In this document: positions 9,797-22,473 of the stretch, one piece after another
How positions within the stretch are numbered: position 1 is the first letter of the stretch
Layout of the letters: each line of letters begins with the position of its first letter
DNA from: Uranotaenia lowii
Lineage: Eukaryota; Arthropoda; Insecta; Diptera; Culicidae
Reading direction: 5' to 3'
DNA length: 64,000 bases
NCBI RefSeq assembly: GCF_029784155.1
Contig: NC_073693.1
Span: forward strand, 359,917,863-359,981,862
Program-made: the position numbers and the translations under genes
The notes under the pieces: model-generated
The model's database searches: none
What the model was told of the DNA's origin: nothing
Seen by the model: only the letters and a program-made list of their open reading frames with translations

Positions 9797-12323
9797 TAGT
9801 CAAAATTGTCAAAATTGTCAAAATTGTCAAAATTGTCAATATTGTCAAAATTGTCAAAATTGTCAATATTGTCAAAATTGTCAAAATTGTCAAAATTTTC
9901 AAAATTGTCAAAATTGTCAAAATTGTCAAAATTGTCAAAATTGTCAAAATTGTCAAAATTGTCAAAATTGTCAAAATTGTCAAAATTGTCAAAATTGTCA
10001 AAATTGTCAAAATTGTCAAAATTGTCAAAATTGTCAAAATTGTCAAAATTGTCAAAATTGTCAAAATTGTCAAAATTGTCAAAATTGTCAAAATTGTCAA
10101 AATTGTCAAAATTGTCAAAATTGTCAAAATTGTCAAAATTGTCAAAATTGTCAAAATTGTCAAAATTGTCAAAATTGTCAAAATTGTCAAAATTGTCAAA
10201 ATTGTCAAAATTGTCAAAATTGTCAAAATTGTCAAAATTGTCAAAATTGTCAAAATTGTCAAAATTGTCAAAATTGTCAAAATTGTCAAAATTGTCAAAA
10301 TTGTCAAAATTGTCAAAATTGTCAAAATTGTCAAAATTGTCAAAATTGTCAAAATTGTCAAAGTTGTCAAAATTGTCAAAATTGTCAAAATTGTCAAAAT
10401 TGTCAAAATTGTCAAAATTGTCAAAATTGTCAAAATTGTCAAAATTTAAAAATTGTCAAAATTGTCAAGATTGTCAAAACTGTCAAAATTGTCAAAATTG
10501 TCAAAATTGTCAAAATTGTCAAAATTGTCAAAATTGTCAAAATTGTCAAAATTGTCAACATTGTCAAAATTGTCAAAATTGTCAAAATTGTCAAAATTGT
10601 CAAAATTGTCAAAATTGTCAAAATTGTCAAAATTGTCAAAATTGTCAAAATTGTCAAAATTGTCAAAATTGTCAAAATTTTCAAAATTGTCAAAATTGTC
10701 AAAATTGTCAAAATTGTCAAAATTGTCAAAGTTGTCAAAATTGTCAAAATTGTCAAAATTGTCAAAATTGTCAAAATTGTCAAAATTGTCAAAATTGTCA
10801 AAATTGTCAAAATTGTCAAAATTGTCAAAATTGTCAAAATTGTCAAAATTGTCAAAATTGTCAAAATTGTCAAAATTGTCAAAATTGTCAAAATTTTTAA
10901 AAATTGTCAAAATTGTCAAAATTGTCAAAATTGTCAAAATTGTCAAAATTGTCAAAATTGTCAAAATTGTCAAAATTGTCAAAATTGTCAAAATTGTCAA
11001 ATTTGTCAAAATTGTCAAAATTGTCAAAATTGTCAAAATTGTCAAAACTGTCAAAATTGTCAAAATTGTCAAAATTGTCAAAATTGTCAAAATTGTCAAA
11101 ATTGTCAAAATTGTCAAAATTGTCAAAATTGTCAAAATTTTCAAAATTGTCAAAATTGTCAAAATTGTCAAAATTGTCAAAATTGTCAAAATTGTCAAAA
11201 TTGTCAAAATTGTCAAAATTGTCAAAATTGTCAAAATTGTCAAAATTGTCAAAATTGTCAAAATTGTCAAAATTGTCAAAATTGTCAAAATTGTCAAAAC
11301 TGTCAAAATTGTCAAAATTGTCAAAATTGTCAAAATTGTCAAAATTGTCAAAATTGTCAAAATTGTCAAAATTGTCAAAATTGTCAAAATTGTCAAAATT
11401 GTCAAAATTGTCAAAATTGTCAAAATTGTCAAAATTGTCAAAATTGTCAAAATTGTCAAAATTGTCAAAATTGTCAAAATTGTCAAAATTGTCAAAATTG
11501 TCAAAATTGTCAAAATTGTCAAAATTGTCAAAATTGTCAAAATTGTCAAAATTGTCAAAATTGTCAAAATTGTCAAAATTGTCAAAATTGTCAAAATTGT
11601 CAAAATTGTCAAAATTGTCAAAATTGTCAAAATTGTCAAAATTGTCAAAATTGTCAAAATTGTCAAAATTGTCAAAATTGTCAAAATTGTCAAAATTGTC
11701 AAAATTGTCAAAATTGTCAAAATTGTCAAAATTGTCAAAATTGTCAAAATTGTCAAAATTGTCAAAATTGTCAAAATTGTCAAAATTGTCAAAATTTTCA
11801 AAATTGTCAAAATTGTCAAAATTGTCAAAATTGTCAAAGTTGTCAAAATTGTCAAAATTGTCAAAATTGTCAAAATTGTCAAAATTGTCAAAATTGTCAA
11901 AATTGTCAAAATTGTCAAAATTGTCAAAATTGTCAAAATTGTCAAAATTGTCAAAATTGTCAAAATTGTCAAAATTGTCAAAATTGTCAAAATTGTCAAA
12001 ATTGTCAAAATTGTCAAAATTGTCAAAATTGTCAAAATTGTCAAAGTTGTCAAAATTGTCAAAATTGTCAAAATTGTCAAAATTGTCAAAATTGTCAAAA
12101 TTGTCAAAATTGTCAAAACTGTCAAAATTGTCAAAATTGTCAAAATTGTCAAAATTGTCAAAATTGTTAAAATTGTCAAAATTGTCAAAATTGTCAAAAT
12201 TGTCAAAATTGTCAAAATTGTCAAAATTGTCAAAATTGTCAAAATTGTCAAAATTGTCAAAATTGTCAAAATTGTCAAAATTGTCAAAATTGTCAAAATT
12301 GTCAAAATTTTCAAAATAGTCTA
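9797..12323. repeat. 9-bp satellite, unit TCAAAATTG, about 280 copies
   Basis: A nearly uninterrupted array of the 9-mer spans about 2.5 kb. Variant units are scattered (TTTTC, AACTG, AAGTTG, one TTTAAA and one TTTTTAA junction that shift phase near 10444 and 10894). The right edge decays through GAAATTGAA-type units at about 12315-12350. Every frame is open because the unit length is a multiple of three and contains no stop, giving repeated KLS-, KIV- and DNF-type translations that are not genes. I saw no regular higher-order period among the variant units. Confidence 0.97.
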
Positions 12324-14770
12324 AATTGAAGAAATTGAAGAAATTGAAGAATTTCAAATTTCAATTTTTTTCTATGGAACTCGAAAGCTAAATAACGGTT
12401 CATTTAAATACACAAGGATTTTGATAATTCAAAACTGAGAATTCTTAAAGTTGTTATCTTCTTAGAATTGTTGTTTATCTCTCGGTAACAAGGAAAGCTC
12501 CAGCAGTTTTTTCAAATCATTTATCTGAACTCAACCGTTAATGAGAGACACCAAGAGTCGGTAGACCCCAGTTCATTTCGCCTTTGATGGGGCGGTATTT
12601 TTTTCGCAGTTTCAGTCTACCAATTCAACGAATCTCATTTCATTTTCATTGGATTTAATTATCTCGCAGTTTCTGTGGCAAACAGAACACTCCATTCGGA
12701 AAAAACGTGTGCGATTTTCCATTTCCCAATTCAGTATCATCATCATCAGAACCACCACCAAAAAACCGAACCGATTATTCCAGAGGCCGTTCTGAAGCAG
12801 ACGACACGGCGCAGCAACAGGATTCAGGTTGCCACATTGTTCCGGTCGCAGATTGCCACAGCCAGCCAGCCAGACAGCCTAGAACATTCGAAGCTCAAGT
12901 GGATTCAAACGGTTCCCAGAATGTTCCGGGGAGATCATCGGGCAACTGGTTTATTAATTATTCCCGAAATTTAGCGCTACATACTTGTTCTGGGAGAGTT
13001 GCGGATTCATTTTTTATTCAAAGCTCGTTTATTTGAAATGTGTTCAAGGTCTGTTCCCGACTTTTTTATACAGCTTCAATCCAGGAAATCTTTACTGAAG
13101 TTGAGAGAACATTTTTAAACATTTTGAGGTTATGGAAAGGCATTTTATTTTAAGACCTAGTCCAAAAATCAATTTCGACACACAGAGTCTACTTTTCACG
13201 CCTTGAAGTATGCCATTTTATAAATTTCACATTCAATCAGGCGGCCGCCACCGTTCCAATCAAAGCAAAGTCCGTCCATTTGACTTGATCGACCTTTTAA
13301 TTAGATTTCCCACTTCCGGGGTGGATGGATTTTTTTTGAAACATTCCTTTGCTTCCGGGTATTCTTGGAGAGTTGCAAAACAAACGAAAGAAGAGGTTTT
13401 CTTTGAACTGCCCTCGCGCATTTCTTTAGCGAGCCATCCTTCTTTCAACATTCATCAGGTGGAAATATTTAGATGAGTTTTTTTTCTCTGGAGCCACCAT
13501 TTTTGTTTTATTTTCAAGGTTCGCGGCTATTCAAAGAATTGATAATTGAACTTGATTGAAATTTTTTCGCCGAAAAAGAAAGGATCGAGGGCACGCCCTT
13601 GAATTCGTTTTCATGTTTGTTCTTTAAATTTCTTTCATGTATTATTCACCCATTCTCTCCTTTTAAAGAATCTTAAAGCTGGGTACGTGTCAAAGAAACT
13701 GAAAGGATTATACCGGCTTATAAATTGAATTCAAACCCTCGCAAATCGTGACAGAAAATAGGTAAATAAATTGCGACGCGGGGATTGAGGCGAGAATAAA
13801 ATTGAAACAGCCCATAGGAAGGTGATTTTATCGTTTCCACCTTTTTCGAATGACGAAAAGGAAAAAGGAGGGAATAAGAATTATAATACCGGTCTGGAAG
13901 TGAACTTTTGAGGAAAAGATCCCCACTTCGTATCTAACCCTTCTCGTTGGAGAGCTGCAATCAACTCGGCACAATTCGTTCCTGGGTTTTCACCTGAATG
14001 TGTGTCACCTCGAAGACAAATGATGTTGAGTATTGTGCTATTCGTGGCTGTTCCGAAAATACTCTCTCAACGACGACGGTTTGCTGATTGGATTATTGAT
14101 AAAGGTTGGGTTGAATTTCTATCCCCCAATCTAACTTTAAAATTATGAAAATTGAATAGGTATATTGTGGTTAAAACTTGACTGATTTGAGTCATTTTTC
14201 GATATAATTGACAGCATTTGACAATAATTTCTCTCATACTTTATACAACCCTACATTTTGACCTAAAAAAATGTTAATCGAACCAACCTCGAGGGGTGAG
14301 ATTTTTTTATCCGCTGAACTTTATTACATCCTGTCAAAGTTTCAGCTGAAGCCTGAGCCCGAAATGTATTGACAGGTATGATTAAAATTTTCCTCGAAAA
14401 GCTCGCTTCATTCTGGGAAATTTCAAATCTCGTGACACGTGTGCTGGGAATCATAAAGACGCCAATTCAAATGGCCCTGCTTTAAAATCATTGTAAGAAA
14501 ATATCATTTTATTACCTTTTTGTTAATGACATCTAAAACACAAATTGTGTCTCGTGTCTCATAAAAAGGCAGCGAACGACAAGGTTAAAGATTTTTCAAG
14601 TTTTGTAGCTACCAGGGCTTTGCTTCGGTTCAGAAGATTCTTATCCACGTGACAAGTGCTGTCAGTAATAGTGTTTTAAGCTTAGGCGATTGTGATTATG
14701 AAATCCCTTTAGACGAACAACGTTTTTCTGCAACCTAAAACGAAACCAGACCTTTGATTGAATGAAGTCT
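12324..14770. other. Intergenic, no gene recognised
   Basis: Mixed AT-rich sequence with a somewhat GC-richer patch at about 12760-12960. Overlapping frames of about 100 codons there (for example 12675-12974) are low in recognisable content, occur in several phases and lack splice context, so none is called. Confidence 0.45.
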
Positions 14771-14776
14771 TATATA

Positions 14777-16752
14777 GAACTAGCTGATTTACCCGGCCTT
14801 GCTCGGGTTTGCATAAAATATAAATCAAAATGAGTCGTTTGACTTTACGAAATTTTGGTAGCTTTGTGTTCAATATGTTTTATATATTTATTATGAGAAA
14901 ATTTTAACCATGTTGTGCCATGCATGTAAAGTTTTGTTAGTGTTTTTCAAGTTTTGAATGAGAATATTTACTGTGTTTCCCTTTTTCATATTTTTGAAAT
15001 ACTTATAGTTATGAGGTTCGTATTCATAGAAATTAAAAATAATTCACCATGAATGCTTTTATATTTCATCACGAAAAACATTTTATACCCACCCTTTTTT
15101 GAAGGAAGCTTGAATAGCTTTGGCCTTCTTATTTTTCTTCTTCAAATGATTAAACTATATTTTTATCTTTCCCACCCCACATCTAATAAAATGTCTTTTG
15201 GAGATGATCTCTTCGGACGCTGTATGCCAAATGCTCCCCCGTATGCTATATTCAAGTTTAATTTGTCCAAAAAATTCTAAGAAGGCTTCCGAAACTTGCC
15301 GCAGCTCGTGGCCTTCAAGTCTTCCAAGCCAACGGCCATGAGTTCGAATCCCAGTCACGGCATACACAGTAAACTTTTGTGGTTTAGTGGTTTAAGCATT
15401 TCTGAGATGCTAGCTATCATATACTTGAAAGATGAACGCTTAGAATTAAGTAAAAGGAATCTCTTCGAGGAAACATTAAGTTTCATTGAGATCCTGTTTG
15501 TGTTTGTATTTGGTTTTTTTATACTTGTTGAAGACTCATTTTGCATGTTTTCAAATGGATGAATACTTTTCGTTGTTTTTTCCACACTGTTTTATGATTA
15601 GTTTTTCTTAAATGTTCCAAGTTCCACTAATAGTTTTTTGAAGTGATCTAAAAGAAATTATCTCGGAACCCAAATCGCCCATTTTATGATGTTATAACAA
15701 ATTTTTTTTTTTAATTTTTACATTCTTGGGAAAAAAATCTCATTAATTATTGTGAAGAGTGATAAAGTAAAAATTCTTGGAAATAATTTGATTGAATTCG
15801 CAGTACTTAACGGTTTAAGTTTTCGCATAATTGGATGGTAAAATTGAACACATTGATTATCAACATTTTTACAAAAGTCATAGGTTGACCGATAAAATTG
15901 AATTGTATAAAACTTAAAACCTCATACTTAATTTCAAATTAAGTTTCTTGCGTTGGATTTGGTTTTTCCAGATAATGCACGTTAAATTTTTGAGACGGCT
16001 TTCAAAGCGTTGACATCACAGCTCTCAACTTATAACTCTGAATTTAATTATTTTATCTTTCTCTATGAGGAATTCTAAAAATACGAAAATGGTTGGTTCT
16101 AAAAAGCTTGATTTTAAGAAAATTAATATGTTTTCAGCGCTCAATCCAAATTCATAATGAAGATAAATCACTGCATCCATACTTCACACACTGTATATTC
16201 TTATAGACTCCAAAGCCCTGCAGCAGTGGTAGGGAGTACTTTGAAAACCACTACAATTCAAGTCAATACATAGGTACTTTACAGGTTAGTTGTATTTTTC
16301 AATCCGAAATATTAGCTCATTATTGCATCCAAAATTCTCGTATCTACCGGTACCACGTGCTTTCAGCAGTAGAAGGTACAAAAAACACCCGCCAAAATTT
16401 CCCCTTTCAAATCTTTAACGCTCAGCAAGCTTTGATTTGCTTTCCAGTACACGTGAACTCTGGATAGTCGTTTCTTACGCCCGGCCCATGTTGATGGTGA
16501 AAACAACCCGCCAAAGGAAACGAAAATCGGCTGCCAAATGGGTGCCATGACTTTTGATTTGTGGAAATAAAAACAAAAGTTGTATGGGAGGGTCCCTTTT
16601 CTTAGGCGGGAGAGGCTCAGAACTTTCACTAAAACCTTACCCTGGTCCAACTACATCTCTGTACCAAATTTCAGGCTTATCGGTTAAGCGGTGTCGATTT
16701 GTATAAGGTGCATACAAACATATATAGTCCAACTCATCTTTATATATTAGAA
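14777..16752. other. Possible old repeat region
   Basis: The left end reads ACTAGCTGATTTACCCGGCC, a sequence I associate with dispersed insect repeats, and the right end carries ATATATAG-type sequence near 16722-16752. Between them lie a SINE-like box B and short frames without motifs. A frame at 16363-16650 (minus) is not convincing as a gene. Element class and exact limits cannot be settled from the sequence. Confidence 0.25.
15270..15370 (+). mobile_element. tRNA-derived SINE-like fragment
   Basis: A box-B-like motif, GAGTTCGAATCC, lies at about 15340-15351 on the + strand. It is followed by CAGTCACGGCAT, in the way tRNA-derived SINE heads are. The upstream sequence could hold a degenerate A box. 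It does not fold as an intact tRNA by eye. Confidence 0.4.
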
Positions 16753-16792
16753 GATCTAACAGAAATGGTTTAATCGATAGAAGTTGTTGCTT

Positions 16793-16795
16793 ATT

Positions 16796-16827
<32 letters not shown>

Positions 16828-17905
16828 ATCAACATGGCCAAAACATGTAGGCATCCTGGAAAATGGAAGACTTGCGTCTTTCATTTTTCTTTTCAGCGTA
16901 TTATCTGTTACATATTACCATGCATTGCAGATTCTACTACGGCCAGGCCAACCATGTGATGAAAACCGCGAAAGACAAAGGAACAAGGGAGGAATGAAGC
17001 GTGGGGTTCCCTGCCAAACGCTGCATATGATATTTTGCTAAAATTTAACACTATTGGTTGATTGGTGGTTGGGAAAAATCTGGGACGAAATATGGTTAAC
17101 ACGTTCGTCGCCCTAAAAAAATCTCAGAGCATGAAAATAAAGCGAGAGAGCTTCAGATTTACAACGCGTGGCAGAACTGAGCGGCAACCTTGCTTAAGAG
17201 AGCCGTCACCCATATGTGGGTGACGTGGCGACGAACGTGTTAAAGGAGTAATTTTAAAAAGAAACGATCTCACCAAACTCCAAAGGTTTCCGCTGGTGCT
17301 ATCTCCTTATTTTTCCTGGTTCCGGTCATCTTCAAATTAGTTGCATTCACATGTTCTCAACATCACATTCCCTTAATTTCAACCGCCTAACATTAACCGA
17401 CAATTGATTGTTCGCTTTTACTTAAGGCTCCGTCAAGTACAAAAAAACAAATACGAGGAGCTGAAAGAAAATGTTGCTTAGACCTCCAGTTTGTTTTTTT
17501 CGTTCTTCCACCCGGAGAAATCTACATTAGCATTTACGAGAACCAAACTCTAACGGAAATACACTCATCGATTGATGCACAATCATTAGTTCATTAATAT
17601 CCCTCCAACCGAAACTTAACTTATTTGATCTTAGTATGAAAATCACGACGACCAGAAATATAAATCCTTTTTCTCAACCTTTTCTTTTTTCAACCAACGA
17701 TAGATTTTCTTCTCGCACGATTCGCCAAGCACAACAGAACACCAAGTTTAGAAATGAAAAACATCTCTTTCAATTATTTGGATGAATATCAATCACTTTT
17801 AATATGTTTTTTTCTAAACACTAAACAGAAGTCTACAAACGAGAAAAAACGCGACGTTGAAAAAAAAAACACGACCGTTCTCGAGCTCGGTTTGCTGCGA
17901 TCTCC
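16793..17905 (-). mobile_element. Retroposon with (GAA)n 3' tail and 18-bp target duplication
   Basis: The 18-mer CGATAGAAGTTGTTGCTT occurs directly before (16775-16792) and after (17906-17923) this segment. Read on the minus strand, the segment starts GGGAGATCGCAGCAAACCG and ends in about nine GAA triplets against the left duplicate. A long exact target duplication with a simple-repeat 3' tail is the signature of target-primed reverse transcription. No ORF with LINE motifs survives, so it is a non-autonomous or internally deleted copy. A TTAA MITE (17100-17239) is nested in it. Confidence 0.7.
17100..17239. mobile_element. 140-bp TTAA MITE (piggyBac-type target)
   Basis: Perfect 13-bp inverted ends, CACGTTCGTCGCC and its complement, are flanked on both sides by TTAA (17096-17099 and 17240-17243). 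TTAA duplication is characteristic of the piggyBac superfamily. The interior is too short to code. Inserted in the retroposon 16793-17905, so it is the younger of the two. Confidence 0.85.
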
Positions 17906-17923
17906 CGATAGAAGTTGTTGCTT

Positions 17924-19030
17924 CTGAAGATAATTATTTATTTATCACTGAATGAATCACTTTAGCGGTGGGCTTGAAAGTCCATATTTTTTTAAATTTA
18001 AATTCGTTACCATTTTGAATCACGCTTCGAAAAATATTGACAAATTAAAGGATGCAGCATTAAAGAAAAAAGTTAGTTGTTTTACACTGCACGGTGTCTT
18101 TTGTTTGGAATAGGATTGGTTGATCTTGGACCGATCTTTGCGAGATCGATTTTTGAACTCAAATTTTAGATTCTTTAGCCTTGGAAAAATCGATTAAATT
18201 GGTTTATTTTCGATCCGATCTTCCGATCTTTTGAAGTGTTTTGTTCTATTTATTTCGGAGATTTTGAGTTTCAATTTCATGCAGAATTTTGATTCCTGCA
18301 CCATCCTAAAGACTGCTTGTCATTATTGGTGCTTCCATGCCAATAAAATCGAGACCGACTTAATAGGTAGATATTTTACCTCCATACTTGTTAGAAATAC
18401 TCCTGGGTTTCTCGGCGCTGATCTGGTGAGTTCCAAGAGCTCCCCAAGTTAACTCAGAGAGAGGTATGTTTGTAAACAATTTCATGCGGTAAAAAACTAG
18501 TGGGATTTCATGCGGTTGAATTAGGCTGAGATTTCTAGTATATGTGAGATTTAAGATCGTGTTAAGAAATTTGGAAATCGGTTACTCTGGATGGAAATTC
18601 ATTAACACATCAAATTATTCCATTTGGTAATTATGAACTGAATAATAATGACATGAAGATCATTTAAGCTTAATATTATCAAACTTAGGTTACACTTATA
18701 GTGCACAGCACTTATTCCATTTCTGATCGGAGAGTAGTATCGTTGTTCCGTGGATAAAAACGACAGATAGCATTTCTACAAATATAGGAAGGTGAAGCTG
18801 TAAGTAGACATTGATAGAAACTAGAATTCGAGCTAACAAACATCTAATATCATTAGAGATAGCTGATGCTAACAGACACATCCAAGTTGGATCGGAAGTT
18901 ATCATAAGGGAAGATTAAAATGTAAGCGATCATCATATTCAAATTTAACAGTCTCTTTAGAAAATACAAAATCCCTTCTTACAGCTTTGAAGCGTGCAAA
19001 GTACCGCTATCTGGAATAATTTATCCCACC
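17924..19030. other. Intergenic, nothing recognised
   Basis: AT-rich sequence with short frames only; no motif, TIR or splice pair stands out. Confidence 0.5.
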
Positions 19031-19125
19031 GCACACAGGGGAAAACGATACAAAAAGGTGATCAAAATTGTTTACGCCAAAACGGAGCGTTTTAGACCCA
19101 TAGTGTCTTAGGGACATTTTACTTA

Positions 19126-19919
19126 CAGGGTGACAAAAAAGTCCGGTCACACTTTTTTGGGGTCGCCTGTAGCCTACACGTTGCATCGTTTTGGAGCCTT
19201 CTATATGTCAAATGAAAGGACTAACTCTGCTGCCCAAAGTGGCAGAGTTTCGTTTCTGTGCAGTTTGTTTACATAGAGTTGTGAGCCATGGCAGAGTTAA
19301 GGGCATCTGTTATCGCTGCTCGGTTTGGCGCGCAGATGACGAGATTATTTTTTCAGACGAGAAGCTGTTCGTTTTGGAGCAAACAGTCAAACGCCAAAAT
19401 GATCGAGTTTAGAGTGTGAGCCTCCAGCAAGCTCCTGTGGATAAGCTGAACGTTTCACGGTTCCAAAATAAGACGTCAGTCTTGCTTCCAGGCAGATGGC
19501 GCAGCATCCCACGCCGCAAAGGTTGTTCAGGCGTGGTGTGAGAAAAACTTGACCGATTTCATTTCGAAGAATGAATGGCCTCCGTCGTCTCCGAATCTGA
19601 ATCCACTGGATTATTTCGTGTGAGGATACATGATGTCGAAGCTGAACGACTATAAAATAACAAATTTGGAGCAATTCAAGCGAGTTATCACGAAAATCTG
19701 GGACGAAATGCCGATGGAGCAGATGCCCGCCGCTTGCGACGACTTCCCGAGACGTCTGAAACTGGTTCGATCAGATAAAGGTGGTGTAATTCCAAGATAT
19801 CGCCTGTGAAGTATCTTTATGAGTTACTGAATAAAGCTATGAAAGCCAGATTAAGATTTTCTTTTTATTATTCGAAATATTGAGATTTTCCTGTGTGACC
19901 GGACTTTTTTGTCACCTTG
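19126..19919 (+). mobile_element. Defective mariner (DD37D-type) transposon
   Basis: TIRs of about 27 bp (CAGGGTGACAAAAAAGTCCG at 19126 and the complement, with one difference, ending 19919) are flanked by TA at 19124-19125 and 19920-19921. The interior encodes transposase pieces in shifting frames: the catalytic block IIFSDEKLF near 19345, the region SPNLNPLDYF near 19590-19620, and the C-terminal part to about 19809. These match the ITmDD37D/maT branch as I know it. At 794 bp it is shorter than the usual 1.3 kb, and several frameshifts and stops remove function. The N-terminal DNA-binding domain is mostly missing. Confidence 0.85.
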
Positions 19920-20155
19920 TACACTCAAAGCACTTTGAAATGAGCTTTTAATAAAAATGATTCAATCACCTAGCAGTGAGATAGAAAAATTATTTTTTGT
20001 AATTTTCATTTTAGAGCAATTATATCTTTGGCAAGTTTTTAGATTGTAAAAAAAGTAGTAATTTTGTTGAAGACTTGAACGTCGTAGAAGCTAACCCAAA
20101 AAATTTAGAATGGTTCGAAATATAAAAATATGTTTTATTCAAAATTTTCAGTGTT

Positions 20156-20649
20156 CTAGTTCGGATGAGTTCGGTTCATTTTTTGGTTGCATCAGAATCA
20201 AGCAGGTTACACCATTATAAAAACGTGGAGTTTACAACGTTAAATTGTTTATTTTGTATCTTTATAAATGATAAAAGTTAGCAGTTTTCAAGGGTTTTAG
20301 AGGACAAATTTCAAGTTTATTTAAACTGACAATTAGCAACCGTTTTTATTTTGTTGAACTTTAACCATATCATTATCTCTCTCGCGTATGACGCTTTTAA
20401 GCCTCCATTGACGAACCTAACAATCTATCTTTTCGCTTGGATAAACAATATGTTAGACAAGTTTGTTTTTAGGTTAGTTAATTTTAAATGCAAAAAAATG
20501 TCCTCTACATTCCTTAAAAACAGTTAACTTTAATCATTTATAAAGCTACAAAATAAACAAATTAACGTTGTAAACTTCATGCTTTTATAATGGTGAAACC
20601 TGCCTGATTCTGATGCAACCAAAAAATGAACCTAACACATCCGAACTAG
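20156..20649. mobile_element. Fold-back MITE (494 bp)
   Basis: Arms at about 20156-20312 and 20494-20649 are inverted copies at roughly 85-90 percent identity, beginning CTAGTTCGGATGAGTTCGG. The loop is about 180 bp. No coding content. It lies inside the larger inverted-repeat element and may be part of it rather than a separate insertion. Confidence 0.75.
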
Positions 20650-20719
20650 AAAGATACAGGTGTTCGAAAACAACTATTTTTTTTTTAGTTTTTCCAATCT
20701 AACTCGTATTAGTCTGAAT

Positions 20720-22473
20720 GGACTCGGTAGGCGATGCTCGTAGAAGTTAGACGAAGTTCTTTTGACAGCAAAAATTTTCAAGCCGAAATTTATTGAAAAT
20801 TGATAATTCTTCAAGTTGAGTTTAGACCCAGTTATGGATTATAAATGAAGGTAATGCAGACCGGACAAAGCTTTGCAGAGCTAAGCTTTTCCTCAAGTTG
20901 CGGCCACATCAAAATAAGGGATCACAGCTTCTCAGGTGAAATCATTATGGATCAGAAAATCGGATGGTATCGAAGGAAGTCAGAAGTAATCACAGACAGA
21001 TAAGTATCATATTTCTTACTTAAAAAGTTGAAACTTGGTTAAACTTTGTCAAATTAGTTTGAAACCTTTCGTTGGAAGTTTTTTATTCGAAATCTGCAGG
21101 AATCACTTAATATCGAAGTGCATAAAAATTTGTAATATCATGCAACATGATCAAAACTTCCGTTTTAGCGATATTTTAATTTGTAATCAAAATATTCTTT
21201 GATTTTTTTTTTATTTATTGGTGATTTTTATGAAAATGATGAAGAATCGACAATGTTTCCACCTACCAAATTCTTAAACTTAGTGGAGATATGTTTTTAG
21301 ATGTTTTTTAAATAACCTTTTGAATCGAATTACAACCAAATCTATCTTTTCTATTTCTATTTTTTTCTTTTAATATCCAACTGACAGAAATAAGTAACTT
21401 TCTTCAAGAGAAATTATTTTTAAATTCATCTTTGTAGAAATGCTAAAATGAAAGCTGAAAAATTAAATATAGAATTACAAAATATGAGACATATATTGGT
21501 AACGAATCGCAAAGATATTTAAAGCAATTTTCTGCAAACCTTTCTCAAAATTCAACGTGTTTTCAAATTGCGTCAACTGAAACTTTTTGATTTCTCAAAC
21601 CATGTTTTCTTTTGGTGTGTATTTGTTATTTCTTTTCAAGAATCTTTTTGATAATCTGTCTTGTGTGAGAGATTATAGTGAAGAAAATAGCTAGGTTGTT
21701 GGAAATTCGATTGGTCACTTTTCTAATAATTTGAGTGTTAATATTTTTTTTTTATTTTTAAAATAAAAATGTTATGCACATGTTGAAAGGAGTTTCCTAA
21801 AGAAATGTATTTATAATAAATAATAAACGAACAAAAGATAGAATAGGAGTTTCCTAAGGAAAATCTAGGAGCATAGGATATGTAGGTAAAACTAAGATCG
21901 CACCATTTTCCAAAAATGGCTCCTAATCGATAACCTCTCCCTTACTAACACAATCCTTTCCTGAGATACTAGAATATAGATTCGCAGACGTATAGACGGT
22001 TTCTATAGCTGGTGATACTAACTGGCCATTGTTTCAGAATTTTTCAAAACATGGTTTTGAAGAAAACTGGAATACAGGTCTATGGTTGATCCTAAAAAGT
22101 ATCTTACTAACAATCCTTCCTTCATCCCTTATTGACTACTAGGGCGTGGCCGGCGCTGTTATTGATCATTTTCTAAAGGGAGAGCATAAGTTTTGTGCAT
22201 TGAGAATGAATTGCTAATCCCAAGCTGCATTCTTTTGGCCCTTGCACAAAATTTATGGCCTCGATCAATCACGGAGTAGCAACCATTGGCAATGTGGAAC
22301 TCGTTCTACTTAGCCACGCCAGCGATCATGGAGCTCGAAATGTATTTAATATGTTTTTTTTTAATTTATCAAAGAATTACAATGTTTGCAAAGTAATTCA
22401 AGTGAAGCATTTCGGGTTAAATGATTTAAGTTGGATATGAGTAGTCAAACAAGCTAAGCTAAGCTAAGCTAAG
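20720..22473 (+). mobile_element. Putative retroposon with (AAGCT)n tail
   Basis: A 21-bp sequence beginning CTAACTCGTAT occurs at 20699-20719 and again, with one mismatch, at 22474-22494. The segment between ends in about four AAGCT units directly before the right copy. A long direct repeat plus a short tandem 3' tail fits a target-primed retroposon. No reverse transcriptase or ORF1 motif is seen. The weak point is the mismatch in the supposed duplication. Confidence 0.45.

Noticed and set aside
9765..12357. Very long open frames (up to more than 600 codons) in all six frames
   Set aside because: They are translations of a 9-bp repeat without stop codons; the same happens at 27265-28779, 55256-57432 and 58377-61574.
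12675..13036. Overlapping frames of 99 and 109 codons
   Set aside because: Two phases are open over the same bases, no motif, no splice partner; probably non-coding GC-richer sequence.
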